DNA of 64,000 nucleotides from Atherinomorus stipes (lineage: Eukaryota > Chordata > Actinopteri > Atheriniformes > Atherinidae), in the NCBI GenBank assembly GCA_023101725.1, contig JALJCO010010195.1, positions 434,001 to 498,000 of the forward strand. Direction: 5' to 3'. The position numbers and the translations under genes are program-made. Shown one piece after another: positions 1 through 14,992 of the stretch. Within the stretch, counting starts at the first letter, position 1; every line of letters begins with the position of its first letter. The notes under the pieces are model-generated. The model saw only the letters and a list, made by a program, of their open reading frames with translations, had not been told where the DNA came from and ran no database searches.

Positions 1-759
1 TATAAGTTATTGAATTTATATAAAACTCTTTGAAGGAATATTTATTTGGTGTTTGAAGTGTGAAGACGTTTGTTTTTTAGGCACTGTTTTTTTTTTTTTT
101 TTTGTTGTTCTTTTTCTTTTGTTTGTTTTCATTTGGTGACACGCACACGTAAAAAAACCCAAACAAAAAGGAAAATCCCAGTAAAGACCAGGAACATTTT
201 ATCTACAGATCTACAGTACAGAAGCCGATAAGCCTCTAACGGCTCAGGATGATATGCACGTGCATGGTACTTTATATTGTTGCCAACTCCAACCACGCAA
301 TTTCCTTGTGACGATGAAAACTTGGCCTAGTTGAACTAATTACTTTTGTGAGGGAAACAAAACCTTGTCTGTTGCCCTCAGGATACATGACAAAACTCCA
401 CTCAGCTGCCAGTCATCACTACTTCCGTATCCTTTGCTCATAACTAGCGTCTACATCCTTCCCTCCCATGAGATGATGAGCTCAATAAAGAAAACCATCA
501 CAATGGCCAAAACACACATCTGGGCAGATGGATGTGGTGAACTCTGTGAGACGCCCCTGCCAAGTTTAGTCAGTACAGTGCCACAGTTTCCTCTGTTTTT
601 GTTTCTTTTTTTTCCCTTCATATTTGTACATCTTTTGCTTCTAAAATCTATCATGGCCATGAGAAAAGAAAGACCACCCTCTTTTAACTCCAAGGTTTTA
701 TGTATCAGGACATAATATAGGAAACTGGGTAAAATACAATCTCGATAAACAACATATTA
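1..759. other. non-coding, nothing recognised
   Basis: AT-rich with a T run at about 87-103. The 116-codon open frame at 365-715 has no family resemblance and overlaps an equally long frame on the other strand; no gene is called. Confidence 0.6.
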
Positions 760-1990
760 CATTTTACACTCTGCCATTAGTCACTAAAGAAAAACTAAGA
801 CCAAATTCATGACTGAATTATACACACAGTCACCTTTAGCAGCAACAACTCCAAGTAATTGATTTTGTATGATGTCGTCAGGCTTTCGCATCATTGTGGA
901 GGAATTTTGGCCCGCTCTGGTTTGCAGCATTGGTTCAGTTCATTAAGGTTTGTGGGTATTTGTTTATTCAGACTTCTCCCACAGCCCCACCACATCATTT
1001 TGGTCAGATTAAAAGGGCTTTGACTGCTTTATTGTAAACCTTTGATTCCTTTTTCTTTCCAGTCTGTTGTATATTTGTTGCTGTGTTTAGAATCATTATT
1101 CCATTGCGTAACCCAGTTTCAGTTTTTAGTTGTTGGACAGGTGGGCTTATTTACCCCAGAATGCCTTTATGTACAGAGAAATTTACGATTGACTTGATCA
1201 CAGCAAGATGCCCCTCCATTTCAAGCTCCAACTTAGTATGGTGTGTTATCCCATGCTGATATGCTGTGTTTGGTTTTCACCTAATGCAGCTCTGTATTAG
1301 AGTCATAAATACTCACTTTTATCATATCTTTCCAAAGGACGTCATTCCAAAGGTCTTCTAGTCGGTTAAGATGAATTTTTGCAAACCCAAACTGTGCTGC
1401 ATGCTCTATTTAGAAGGAAGAGGCTTTCTCCTGGTAACCCTTCCAAATAGATCATAATTAACTCTTTTTCTTAGTGCCATGACCTTTAATATCTGACATG
1501 CTAACTGAGACCTGCAGAATCTGAGATTAGCTCTCAGATCTTTTGCTATTTCATAGTTTCAGTTTGAAGTGCACTTGCTGGAATGTACAATCCTGGAAAG
1601 ATTGATTACAAATCTTAATGTTTCCCATTTGTTAATAATATTTCTCATTGTACAGTGTTGGACTCTAAGTTATTTGGAAGAGTTCCTGTAACCCTTCCCA
1701 GATATATGAGCTGCAACAATTGCTCTCTAAGATCACTCCTGATGTATTTCCTCAAGTGGCAATGTGTTTACTTGAATGCTGCAGACCAGCAAACTGCCAA
1801 AATTGCTGCTTTTACAGAGCTGCACAACTCACTGATGACCAATTTATTAAATTGTTGGCTTAGTTTTTGTTCAATAAATACTGACAAGGTATAAAATTTA
1901 GTCTACAGTTGGGTTTACCTTATTGTAAGACGTGGTTGGAACAGATGATTTCTAGTCATACATCAAACTTGGAATTACTTTCTTGTTTCC
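760..1990 (-). mobile_element. decayed Tc1-like transposon
   Basis: On the - strand this region is colinear with a teleost Tc1-like transposase gene. On the + strand the usual reverse-read landmarks appear in order: AGCAGCAACAACTCCAAGTA (about 838), the ATGATGTCGTCAGGCTTTCG segment (about 870), TGATATGCTGTGTTTGGTTT (about 1257), GAAGAGGCTTTCTCCTGGTA (about 1417), and CAACAATTGCTCTCTAAGAT near the N-terminal helix-turn-helix (about 1714). Many substitutions and deletions break every frame, and the usual initiator ATG on the - strand (about 1760) has been lost. Terminal inverted repeats could not be defined, so the borders are approximate. Confidence 0.75.
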
Positions 1991-2816
1991 ATAGCTCTAT
2001 GTAACTGTCCTTTTTTAAGATTTTCACCCCTTGCACACATATTTTTAGTCTTGTCCTCCTTTTGAGACCTTTCGTCACATCACTAGTACCCTTTAGACAG
2101 AAGCTGCTGAGCAAGCTGTGCAAAAGGTTCACAGTGAAGAGCTGCTTAACACTGCTCTGCACTTAACCAGTGGCATAGTCAGGCCACATTGTTGCACATC
2201 ACTCTGATAAGGAAGCTGTGCAGGGAATTTGAAGGTCAAACTAAGCGAGTGACCTGCTAATGATACCCTCCTGGCCTCCTTTCTCTGTCAGGCAAAGCCT
2301 TGATCTGGGGTGTGCTGTTCTCCCTCTCCTTTCTTGTGTGAATAATTTTCCCGACATAAGACCTTCCCATTTGACCCTTCCATTGCTTCTTTACAGGTCA
2401 CTGAACCTTACCAACTAACTCATATGTAGTGAGTGCATATGCTTTGTAGTTGCTGGAATGCAGGTTTGTTTGCTTCTGACAGAGTAATCACCTTGGAAGC
2501 AGCTCTTAGAGAAAGAGTTATGGCCCCTAATTAAGCCCGTGTGCTCTGAAACTTTTGTGTGCTGTAACTAGATTAAATGCAGATATGTTTTGAGTTATAC
2601 ACTGTCTTAGCGCATCAAGTGCAATCTAAATGCTATTAAAACAAGAGCACAGATAGAACCACTACAGGACAGAAGAAAAAGATTAGTTTCTTTTTTATTA
2701 CATGGACTATATTAATCCTCTGAGTTGTAGATACAGAAATAAACGTGATCTATACAGCTAACACACTTTATGCATACTCCTGATGGAAAGCAGTCACATA
2801 ATCTCAACACCACACA
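1991..2816. other. non-coding, nothing recognised
   Basis: Between two Tc1-like elements. Short frames only, no splice-bounded conserved exon was seen. Confidence 0.55.
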
Positions 2817-3513
2817 TACAGTTGTGTGAAAAAGTGGTTGCCCCCTTCCTGATTTCTTTTTCTTTTGCATGTTTGTCACACTTATATGTTTTAGATCATC
2901 AAACAAATTAAAATATTAAATTAAATTATTATTATCCCTAGCCACACCCAGGCCTGATTACTGCCACACCTGTTCTGAATCTAGAAATCACTTAAATAGG
3001 ACCTGCCTGACGAATTTAAGTAGACCAAAGATCCTCAAAAGCTAGACATCATGCTGCGATCCAAAGAAATTCAGGAAAAAAATGAGAAACAAAGTAAATG
3101 AGATCTAACAGTGAGAGCCATTATCCACAAATGCTGAAAACGTGGAACAGTGGTGAACCTTCCCAGGAATGGCTGGCCGACCAAAATTACCCCTAGAGCA
3201 CAGTGACGACTCATCCAAGAGATCACAAAAGACCCCAGAATAACATCCAAAGAACTGCAGGCCTCACTTGTCTCAATTAAGGTCAGTGTTCATGACTCCA
3301 CCATCAGAAAGAGACTGGGCAAAAATGGCCTGCATGGCAGAGTTCCAAGACCAAAACCACTGCTGAGCAAAAACAACATAAAGGCTCGTCTCAGTTTGCC
3401 AGAAAGCATCTTGATGATCCCCAAGACTTTTGGGAAATTACTCTGTGGACCAATGAGACAAAAGTTGAACTTTTTGGAAGGTGTAGGTCCCATTACATCT
3501 GGCGTAAAAGTAA

Positions 3514-4530
<1,017 letters not shown>

Positions 4531-5005
4531 TTAAGAAAACAAAATGAAGACTTTGGAGTAGCCTAGTCAAAGTCCTGACCTGAATCCGATTGAGATGCTG
4601 TGGCTTGACCTTAAAAAGGCGGTTAATGCTGGAAGACCCTCCAATGTAGCTGAATTACAACAATTCTGCAAAGATGAGTGGGCCAAAATTCCTCCACAGT
4701 GCTGTAGAAGACTCATTGCCAGTGATCACAAATGCTTGATTGCAGTTGTTGCTGCTAAGGGTGGCCCAACCAGTTACAGTATTAGGTTTAGGGGCAATCA
4801 CTTTTTCATACATGTGGCCATGTGGGTTTGGATTTTTTCCCCCCTTAAAAATAAAAATCTTCATTTAAAAGCTGCATTTTGTGTTTACTTGTGTTATCTT
4901 TGTCTAATTTTTAAATTTGTTTGATGATCTGAAACATTTATGTGTGACAAACATGCAAAAAATAAGCAATCAGGAAGGGGGCAAACACTTTTTCAAACAA
5001 CTGTA

Positions 5006-8000
5006 CACACACTTTATATAAATAAGTATAAAAAATTCTAACTGAGGTTCTTTCAAGTATTTCTAACAGTTCATCCAGCAGTCTCAGCTGGCAACATGAT
5101 TGCTGGCTGGATTATGCAAACAACATTTTTAGATTAATATTCGCCTATGTTTATACACTGAACTGATGAGGAAGAAGTTGCGTGTAGTGGAAGGTCTTAC
5201 ATCCCCAGTGCTTTTTGTAGCTTAGTAGCAAATTTGGACATTCTGGTTGGACAAAAATGTTCTCTGTTGACATAATTTTCATGACTGGCCAAATGCTCTA
5301 ATCCACATGTCATTGGGTGAATTTGAAATGTAATCAAGTGGTTTTCCATCTCCTTTAAACACATTTGATGATGCAGATTAGTTTTAATTTCTGGGAGATG
5401 GGGCTGGTCAGAGTGAGCAGTTCTGCTGCTGCTCCACAACTCAGCAGCTTATGTTTCAAATGGAATGTGCTGCACTGCTGTGCTGTCTGTCACAGTTTGG
5501 CAAGCTATAATTTGATTTTACTCCCTTCATAAGTTGCATATGCAGGATGTGTCAAACATGCTACTGAGACTGGGCTGTGCTCTGTTCAAACTCAAACACA
5601 GTTTGAGTAAGATGTTAAACCAACCTCAGAGGAGCAAACTCCGAACAGCCCTGCCTTTAGCACTTTACCTCTAAGTGCAGTTCTCTGTCAGGATGTGAAA
5701 CATACCCATTTCTGTTGACTTGTGTAAACCTCTCCAAACAAAGAGGATAATTTACAGGGCAATGTATGACATTAAAAATGCCCAGTGCTTAAAAATCTGG
5801 GTAATGGCATTATCTGATCCAGCTCAGTGCTTTATTCTTTACAGCATCTTCATATATGTGCTACAAGGGCATTCTTAATAGGGGGCTATCTGTATGAGTT
5901 TGATTTAATAAGCACAGGTAATGGGCCAGAAAGCCTTTAATGGAGTGTTTTTTCATAGCAGGATGATAACATCTATCTTATGCTGAGAGGAGATAACATT
6001 AATGAATTAAGAAACTGAGAGGAGGTGCAGAGGTGGAGAATAATTTCAAGTAGAAGCTTTTCTAATGTTTTCCACCCAAGGAGCACACTTTGAAAATATA
6101 CACATGCACATTAATCATATTGTGGTCACACAAACAGCAAAGGCCTGAGTGGTAAATTAAACTGTTATATTATTTCTGGACCATTTCCAAGCATTTTAAG
6201 TAGGTTCATTTCCCTCATACACATTTCCCAATGAAGTCTGAGCTTACTTTGTTCACTGTGGCAGGGATTTGAAATGAGGATTTATGGTGAATAAAGAGTC
6301 TTGAATTATTAATGAAGTAGAACAGAAAGCAGCAGCTGTTTGTCCTCAGAAGGAGTTTTTGGTGTGGATATAAAGCAAGTTGGAGAACTGAGTTGGTTTA
6401 GCACTCACCCCATTCTGCCTGGTGAGGAGAACCTACGTCCAGATGCTTGACAGATGTTCTGTTAAAGGGTAAAGCAAAAGAAAAGGAAATTGAACCACTA
6501 AACCTGATTTTAGAATAAGGAAACGCCATAGTCAAGGCTTATTTAACCTGCCTTGATAACATTATAAAAGCAGATTGCTTGAGTGAGCTGGAATAAATCA
6601 GCAGAAACTGAGGACGTGTGCTGGTGTTTATTTTGCTTTGTTCAGGATTAATGATGATACCGCACGGGTCTTTGAGAGCATATGGTCGGTTTTCCCCATT
6701 TCTGTTTTAAAGTATAAAGACGGATAAAAACTCCTGCAGCTGAAAACCTTGAATAAGCAACTCTTATAAACAAAGGTTTTTTTATTGTTGTTGTTTGTTT
6801 TAGTTTAATCAAAATTACACAAAAAAGCAAACAACAAGCAAACAAAAGACAACCCTGACCTTAATGTAGCATTGCACTGTTTGCATTTTATTTTTCGTGG
6901 GTTTGAGAAATCTGATCCCGCTATCTCCGCCTCTACAACACAATAGTCCGACACAAAGGAAGCTGATTAAATTACAATATGGACACAATGGGCTTTATGG
7001 TCTTAACACAGACACAAACTGGATTTCTGTTTATTAATATGTTTATTTTTCTTTTCAAAAGTTTTTTCTGATGATGTGGACAAAAAATTCAATAACTAAT
7101 GGCTAAAAACTAGAAAGGGGTACTCAGAATATAAGCAAACTAAATAAGTTTTCTAGATGACAGTGCAGAGGCTTGTTTAGGGTTTCTTCAATCCTGTAAC
7201 ATAAATACATTTGGCTCTTTAACAGCTAAATGTGTCACCGTGTTCACCTGCTGCCTGTCCATCTGCTGGACAGCTGGTTTAGAAATGTTTATTTTTTTCT
7301 TTTTTTTAACTTCAGCTCACTACTGTTATACTTTTGCTGCAGCGCATTAGCAAACACAAGCCGTGCCACGATGGAAAAATCCCAACCAACAGCATGATGC
7401 TGTCGCAGCATGACTGCATTGTTTAAGATGGTTAATATGGCCAATGGCTCCGACCAATGTTTATGTCTGAAGCTTTCAGCAGGGCAGTGTCATTGTTGTC
7501 AGTGGTATTTCTCACAGGGGTGACAAAGAAAATGGAGTAGAGCCTTTCGCAGGTTATGATTGCCTCCAAACACATTGTGAAAGGGTCTGTTTTGACCCAA
7601 ATCATGACACTTTTATAGACCTCAGGAAGTAGTTTTGATTCCTATACCTGATAAAAACACAGACAATAATTACATGGAATGAAAACAATTTGAACGTTGA
7701 ATTTGGGTCATTTGGCAAGGGACATATTCTATTACTGTATAGCACTGAAATGAAACCATTGATACTGTGGCTGTAAAAGTAAAACAATGACTTTATGGAT
7801 ACAATCTTCACCTATGTAATTGTTGAATTATATAAGAAAACTTTCAGACAGTGATTTAAAAAGAGGAACACAAAGGTTTTTCGCAAGAGCTATAGAAGGA
7901 AAAATTTTCTGAAATTGACCAAAATAAACAGTTTCCAAATTATTAAAAAGTATAATATGACTCCCAAACTTATTTTAACATGTTCCTGGCATCAGCTTCT

Positions 8001-8539
8001 AAATTTGTCGACATTTATACTCACATTTATTTTCTTTTGTGTCTGTTAAATCAGTCCAATTACATAGCAAGTCATGAAGCAGACACAATTTCCTCAGCTT
8101 TTTTGTGTTTTGTGTCACAGCATTTTATGAAACACCCACGTTTTGACTGTTGTACATTTAATAAGGCACAAAGCCCAAATGTGGAGAAGATGGAAGATGG
8201 TGCTCCACTAGTCACGCACATGAGTGGGTGACCTGAGATCATGTCTGGGCTTGACCACTAGCGTCCTCAGTAACTTTACTTTAAAACATCTGGTTTGGAT
8301 TATGTTGCTGCTTTCTACCACCTTCACTTGTTTTTTCCCATTTTGTCACAGTTTCCTTGTGCATTCACTTGCTTTGTCATTGCTGTTTTACTCAAAACAA
8401 ACTATTGAGTTAAGGTTAAAACTGATGTTAGAAATGGTAATTCCCTTGGTTACATGTTTTTTTAAAACTATGCAGTGTGTGTGCATGTGTGTGCATGGGT
8501 ATCTGTGTCTGGGTCTATGTCTGGGGATGGGTGGGACGT
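5006..8539. other. non-coding, no feature supported
   Basis: Unique-looking, AT-rich sequence with no long frame, no inverted-repeat ends and no recognisable exon. Conserved non-coding elements could be present but cannot be told from one genome. Confidence 0.5.
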
Positions 8540-8605
8540 AGTTTGTAACTGTGCATTCGTTGTATGAAAGGTGCTCTATAAATAAAGTTTGATTTGATTT
8601 GAACT
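8540..8605 (+). repeat. 3' tail of a LINE or LINE-mobilised SINE
   Basis: The sequence GTGCTCTATAAATAAAGTTT followed by GATTTGATTTGA is the typical 3' end of fish L2/CR1-type retroposons. Upstream of about 8500 no reverse transcriptase sequence is recognisable, and the TG-rich stretch 8470-8535 is low complexity. Strongly 5'-truncated copies are normal for this class. Confidence 0.55.
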
Positions 8606-10781
8606 GATTTAAGGTTTGATATTAATGATGTCATTAGGAAAACATTAAGGCTTGCGTACAGCTCTTTTGCTGCAGTAACATATCACACTAAAATATCCTT
8701 TTTCTGGATAATTGGCTATCATGGCCCTGTCACGTTATGTATTTGAGTGAATAACACTGACTGTCATTGATGCATAAAATAAATAATTGCATAAATAATG
8801 ATATAAACTGATTTGAAATTGATTTAAACCTTTGCCAGCATAAATGCATAGTTACCTTAAATATAGCTATATGGGGTTTGTAAACTGTTTAAAGATGCAA
8901 TGTTCAGAAAAGTTTACACTCTCCACATTAAGACTCATTAAAGACAGCAGCCTGGTGGTTTCTTTCAGCTCACAAAGTGCTTGACTTAGTCTTTGAATCT
9001 GATTTATGGACTAAATAGAGATTAGGATGTCCCAAAACTAAGCTTCACATGTACGCTGAATCATAGATGCGATGTTCTGTACCATTACCCACCACTCCAT
9101 GCCTTTTGTTCAACCCCTCATAAACCATCCTGTGGCTTACTTTTTCTGTGGAAGCTCTAATCTTTTCCAGATCCAAAAATGTAACTGTATAGGCAGGACA
9201 CACATGGCCGTGACGGCTTGATATTGAGGGGGTTGATTTATTCCACAATTCATGCCCAAGCCATGGATCCGATGTTTAGATGTCACCTAATTCATCCAGT
9301 TCTGTCGGCTTCAAGAGCTCAGTTTGATGTGCAACTTTAAGTTCAGTCTCCACTTGATCATCCAAGCAGCATGCCCATGTCAAAGCAGATAATGAAACTT
9401 CAGAGATGTGTCATGGAAGAGAACGCAGCTGCTTTACGGATTATAGAAGCACACAAGTCCATACAAACTGTTTGGCTGTGTTATTAAACCAATATCTGTC
9501 AGTTATCTTAAAAGCAGCCAGTAATGTGTTTGTAGTTGGAGGAGGATGGTTTAACTTCATTTGAAAGTGTTATGCTATTTTATCAACCACTGTTTGTTTA
9601 ACTTATCTGTTCTCTCATCATCCTATATAAAATATTTTGTCTCACGTGTGTAGATATGCATATTTTAAGCTCAAAAATCTTGCTTAGAATCCAGTGCGGT
9701 CATGTTTAGCAACGTTTTTCTTTGTGAAATCACCTTTCCCCCCTAGCTACATAATGAATGACTTACCAATAACACTTTAAAACCTACTGCAGATAATGAA
9801 AGCTTATTTTGATCCCTGGCAGAGAAGAAAGGTGTTGACATACCTTTATCTCAGCTGTCAGAGTGTGTTAACGGAGACAACTACTTTAAAAAGCAGGATT
9901 TATGTGCTTCTCTGATGTGACAAAACACAGCAAACCTTTGGCTGCGTGAGATGTTTTGTCTGTGAAGATGTTTGAGCAGCCAAATGTCCTCCTTCGGTTC
10001 CTGTCTGGGGTCACACTGTGGCATTCCACTGAATAAACACGCCTGTGTTTTCAGACAAAAGCGTGAGTCCCAGTCAAGTCAACATAACATCACCACACCA
10101 GAGCTCACTTTAATAAGCTTCATAAACCTGCAGCTGCCTCTTCCGTCTGTCTGCTCGCTAAGTCATGAAGAATTCATAAAAACGTGACTGAAAAATAAGC
10201 TTTGGTGTGCTCTGGAAACTTTGTATTAAGATGGAAACGTCAAATTGGACTTTTTTTTCAGGGCAAATGGCAAAGCTGATTTTATTACTGTAACCAAAAT
10301 CATTAGAGGTAAACTGCTCTAGAACGAAACACACATTTTCTAAATATACAAAATCATAAAGGCATGAGACAAACAAACAGGAAGTATATAAGAGTTACGG
10401 TACCTCTGAAGTATAAAACACAGCTGAAAACCCCTCAAACTTTAACCCTTTAAGCTCTTGCCATATTTTCAGAAAAAACACTTAAAAAGACATGGCATAA
10501 ATAAATGTACTGCTCCACAATAATGTTTATATGCATGGTTTTGGTGCTTAGGGACATCCAAGGACCTCAGAGAATATGTTCTCGGAGTCAAAAAAAGTTG
10601 TGTCTGTTACAATGGCTGAGCAAATTGCAATAAAAAAGTAGAAATGTGACATATTTAACTTTTAATGTTTTATTTTTTACCCTGACAGAGGATAAAACTG
10701 CTAATAACGATTCATGCACACAGACACCACTGATCACTCTTAGGAATATTTGCAGTAAAATCTTTTTTGTGAACATTAGGA
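8606..10781. other. non-coding, no feature supported
   Basis: No recognisable exon or repeat family. Frames at 9045-9248 and 9972-10187 lack any family pattern. Confidence 0.5.
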
Positions 10782-10980
10782 TCTAAACTCAAGTCCTCGA
10801 GGGCCACTCCCCTGCAGGTTTTAGATGTTTCCCTGCTTAAAATTACCGCTTCAAATAGATGGGCTTTAGTGCAAAAATTGACAAGCTTTTGGATCCATTT
10901 GATTTAAACCACATATATTGGAGTAAAGCAACATCTAAAACCTGCAGGACAGTGGCCCTCGAGGACTTCAGTTTGACATC
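10782..10980. mobile_element. palindromic MITE
   Basis: Two arms of about 50 bases are inverted copies: AAGTCCTCGAGGGCCACT with CTGCAGGTTTTAGATGTT at about 10790-10830, and AACATCTAAAACCTGCAG with GTGGCCCTCGAGGACTT at about 10930-10970. Arms around a short unique centre are typical of hairpin-type MITEs in fish. It carries no coding sequence. Confidence 0.7.
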
Positions 10981-10989
10981 ACAGGTTTG

Positions 10990-11211
10990 GCATCACGGCA
11001 CTCGGAGAACGCAGATCTCCGCCAAGCAGATCTCTCAATGATAACGAATCCTTCAAAAAGTTCCTGGATTCAGAAGGTGAGGCACATGATTGGTGAAAAT
11101 TTCAGGTCAATCCGTCCAGAACTTTTTCTGTAAAGTTGCTGACAGATAGACAAACCAACGCTACTGAAAACATTACCTCCTTGGCGGAGGTAAAAAAAAA
11201 AAAAAAAAAAC
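10990..11211 (-). repeat. widespread interspersed repeat with A-rich end, family not assigned
   Basis: Starts CACTCGGAGAACGCAGATCT and runs through ATTGGTGAAAATTTCAGGTC, then ACAGATAGACAAACCAACG, to CTTGGCGGAGGT followed by a 20-base A run (11192-11211). I recognise this as a repeat seen in many fish and invertebrate genomes but cannot name its class. CTCCGCCAAG near the left and CTTGGCGGAG at the right are inverted copies. Confidence 0.55.
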
Positions 11212-14200
11212 ATTTCTAAAAACATGTTAAAAATGTTTTGTTTCCTCAAATGCTGACTCTTCTTAAAACTAATGATTTTAGCTTTACTGTTTTATCTCCT
11301 GTTGTATTTTACACCTTTAGGTCATCATATCAACTGTTGCAACATATTTCATAATTAAGGCAAAAACATGGAAATCCCCCCAAACTTGGAGCTTCCATTT
11401 TTTTGCCTTCATATATTAATGCAGCGCACACAATAGCAATTCTGTCTGTCTGCATTCTGATATTCTCATGACAATGTTCTAACCACAGACGAAATGTAGT
11501 GTTTGAACACATGCCAGTACCCAACTCACCACAGACAGAACTACACAATGTGTACATTGTGTTTCCAGAGATGTAATTCTGCTTATTTGACCTTTGTCCA
11601 GGAATTATTAAATATCATTAGAACACCTGAATTCTGACACGTTCATGTAAAGCAATATCCCCAAGTTGGTCTACGCGCCGCGCAATTAATAGGAAAAAAG
11701 AATATGTAATTTGGCTGTATGCTCATTCCCTATTCCTGCTCTTTACATTACAGGGTCATCGACAGAACAAACTCCAGTCTTGTAAAATGCTTTGTCAGCG
11801 GTTTTGACAAATCTTATGCTGACACACACAAAAACAAGGATGAAGGATCAAACCTCTTGGCAACTGTTTCCCAGAGATAAATTCCCTTCATTTGTTATCT
11901 TGGTTATGTTTTGTAAAGGGACCCAGATTGCTGACTGGATTGGGTTTCATTATAATACTTTTTTTCTCCGGCTGCTGTCAGAATTACATTAATTCTTCAT
12001 CTGTACTTCAGTCATATTCTTCATCACATTATAAAGAATGTTAGTTCAACAGTGATTGCTCCTGATGATGTATTTAGGTCTGTCTAGCACTAAAAAGGAA
12101 AGGAAAAACATCTCTGTCTCTTCCCCTATCTGCACTAGTTTTTTCCTTGTCTGACTAGCAGCACAGATAGACTACACAGTATCAGTTTACAGGGAGTTTC
12201 TCTCACCATCAGGCACACACACAATATTTATACCCCGAGGTGAAAACGAATGTCTCCATGTCATTCAACAACTACCTTGTAGCGTCTTGGCTGGATTGAG
12301 AGCTACTTGTCATACTCTATATCACCGTAGTTACTGCCCCCGAAGGAAAGAAACTTCCACAGCTTCCCTGGAACTCACTCAACTCTTCCTCCATTACGTT
12401 GTTTTGGTTACAGGTTCCCTCTGGCTTAAACAACCATTGATTTATGTCATCCACCATGCTGTTATAAGAAAGAATTCATAATGAGTATTCATATACACAC
12501 CAACACAAATTAGATGAACTTTATTAAACTAGTTTTAATGTTTTTTAAAGAAGTATATTTCTGAACTAAAACTTCCCATAACGATGAGCTTCTGTAGTTG
12601 GACTACTATAACTTAAATATCCAGCTGATTGCTGCCTCAGTAATTCTTCTTTTTGTATACCGTAAAAAGGAGCGTTACGTCACCATTGTTTTCCTTAGCC
12701 TGCTTTCACAGGGCTTCGTAAACTTTTATGTGGCTTGACAAATGAGTTTGTGAAAGAGTTCCTGAGAAATAAAACAAAATCGGAGTGAGATGAATGGAGG
12801 CGGAAGTTGTAGTTTCCGGGTAGGGGTGAAGGAGGGTGAGGGTGGTTTAGGATGGGGAAACTGAGAGCCGACACGCCCAGTGTGACACCAAACCTCAGCA
12901 TTCATCTACACAATTGACCTAATGGAAACATGCTGTGGATTGTATTTCCCTTTTTGGCATTCAGTTATGAATAGAAGATTTTCAGAAGCTGAACAACCCT
13001 CTTCTGCCCCCTTTCACCCCTTTAGTGGTTTAGAGTCACCCTCAGGTATCAGTTGCTGGCTTTATTTGCCTCAAGTCATTATTGTTGTCACAGCTGCAGC
13101 TTTTTATATTGTTCAAAAACAAAGATTTTTAAAAAGAAGAGCTGTAGGAGAAACATTAGAAGAGCTAATGGAGTAATTAGCACCACCAAAAGCTGTGACA
13201 GAGATCCCGGAGACTTCGACAGTGTAGAATGCAAATATCGACCTTTCACCCTGCTGAAACAGAGCAGTAATGCATCACAGTGTTATACTGAACATGAAGA
13301 CATGGGGATAGAACCTCGCTGGCTGCTTGCTTATCAAGTATTTTGTGTGTGACCTAAAAAGTATGATCTTGATAATCTGCTACACTGTCTTTATAGTAAC
13401 ACAATGCATCAAAGGACCGTAATCTGGGGCTTGGAGCCACAATGCCAGAGAGATGACAGGAAAGATGGATAGAATGAGCAGGAAAAAAGGCCTTTGAGTC
13501 TGATTTCCTATTTTTTTGTGGAAAGTCCCTTAATGAAAATGGAGACCTTTTCAAGAAAAACATGAAAGGGAGAAAATGACTGTAGTTCATCTGAGTAAAG
13601 CTTAATTTTGAGGCTCTTTGATTTGCTTCTAGCTTTGTGTCTCTTTATAATGGTTCATGACCAACACAAATGGAAGTGTTTCCTGTATATTGCTGTGTTG
13701 TATAACTCTGTTGTTCATAGCGCATAAGAGGAACCTATAAGTGGCAGCTGGAACAGTGAAACCAACCAACTAGTATCATGGTGATCACTCAGCTGATTCT
13801 ATAAAGTCGACTGCAATTTGAAGCCACACAAATGACCCCGTCTATTCAGTCAATGCAAACAACCAAAAATCAACAAAGGCTATTTTAGAATAAATACCCG
13901 TTTTTGTTCTGATATTACACAACCACTGCTTACAAAGTGTCTTCTCCTGTGAAAAGATGAATCTACAACTTTTTCACAAAGGTTGTGTCTATACCACCAC
14001 CTGGAGAGGATCTCCTTATTGTGGTAAACCTTTGTGTGGTTATTGTGGTAAACCTTATTTCTGTCTGGCAAACACACAAAAGTAAAAAAAACAACAACAA
14101 CAAAACAACAAACAAAAAAACACCTTTTTTACATTCAGTCAATGGAGCCGTTGCCACCACATAAGGCAACAGTTGGAATTTCTTTTCACTTCAGCTATTT

Positions 14201-14505
14201 TTGTCAGACATGACTGACATTGGACCCTCAACACTATAATGGGATCATGGGAACAAAGAACCCTGGGAATTTTGGTAACTTAGAATACGTGTTAGCTTCA
14301 GAACTCAGGACTCAGAACAAATTACTGTCTTTTTTTTCACAACATGGCTTGATGTAATAATGTTTTTGTTTTCATTGTCACTATTATAACTGAATACTTT
14401 GTTGGTTCTATCTCAGCTGAGATTCCCAGCAAGCTAAATTTATATCAAATAGCATCTTATAGACATTGCAGACTAGTGGTGGCATAGACAATCGTCACTC
14501 TGACA
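11212..14505. other. non-coding, no gene supported
   Basis: A short tandem duplication, ATTGTGGTAAACCTT, occurs at about 14017 and 14042. An A/C-rich stretch follows at 14080-14120. Nothing else was recognised. Confidence 0.5.
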
Positions 14506-14992
14506 TACAGTGGGTACGGAAGGTATTCGGACCCCTTTAAACTTTTTACTCTTTGTTTCATTGCAGCCATTTGCTAAAATCAAAAAAGTTCATTTTATTT
14601 CTCATTAATGTACACTCAGCACCCCATCTTGAAAAAACAAAACAAAACAAAACAAATGCAAATTGCAAGTTTATTAAAAAAGAAAAACTGAAATATTACA
14701 TAGTCATAGCACCACTAAGTTCTGGGTAAAAGCACATTTTTGAGCTAGTACAGCCATGAGTCTTCTTGGGAATGATGTAACAAGTTTTTCACATCTGGAT
14801 TTGGGGATCATCTGCCATTCTTCTTTGCAGATCCTCTCCAGTTCTGTCAGGTTGGATGGACAACCATTTTCAGGTCTCTTCAGAGATGCTCAGTTGGGTT
14901 TAAGTCAGAGCTCTGGCTCAGCCAGTCAAGAATGGTCCCGAGTTGTTCTGAAGCCGCTCCTTTGTTATTTTGGCTGTGAGTTTAGGGTCATT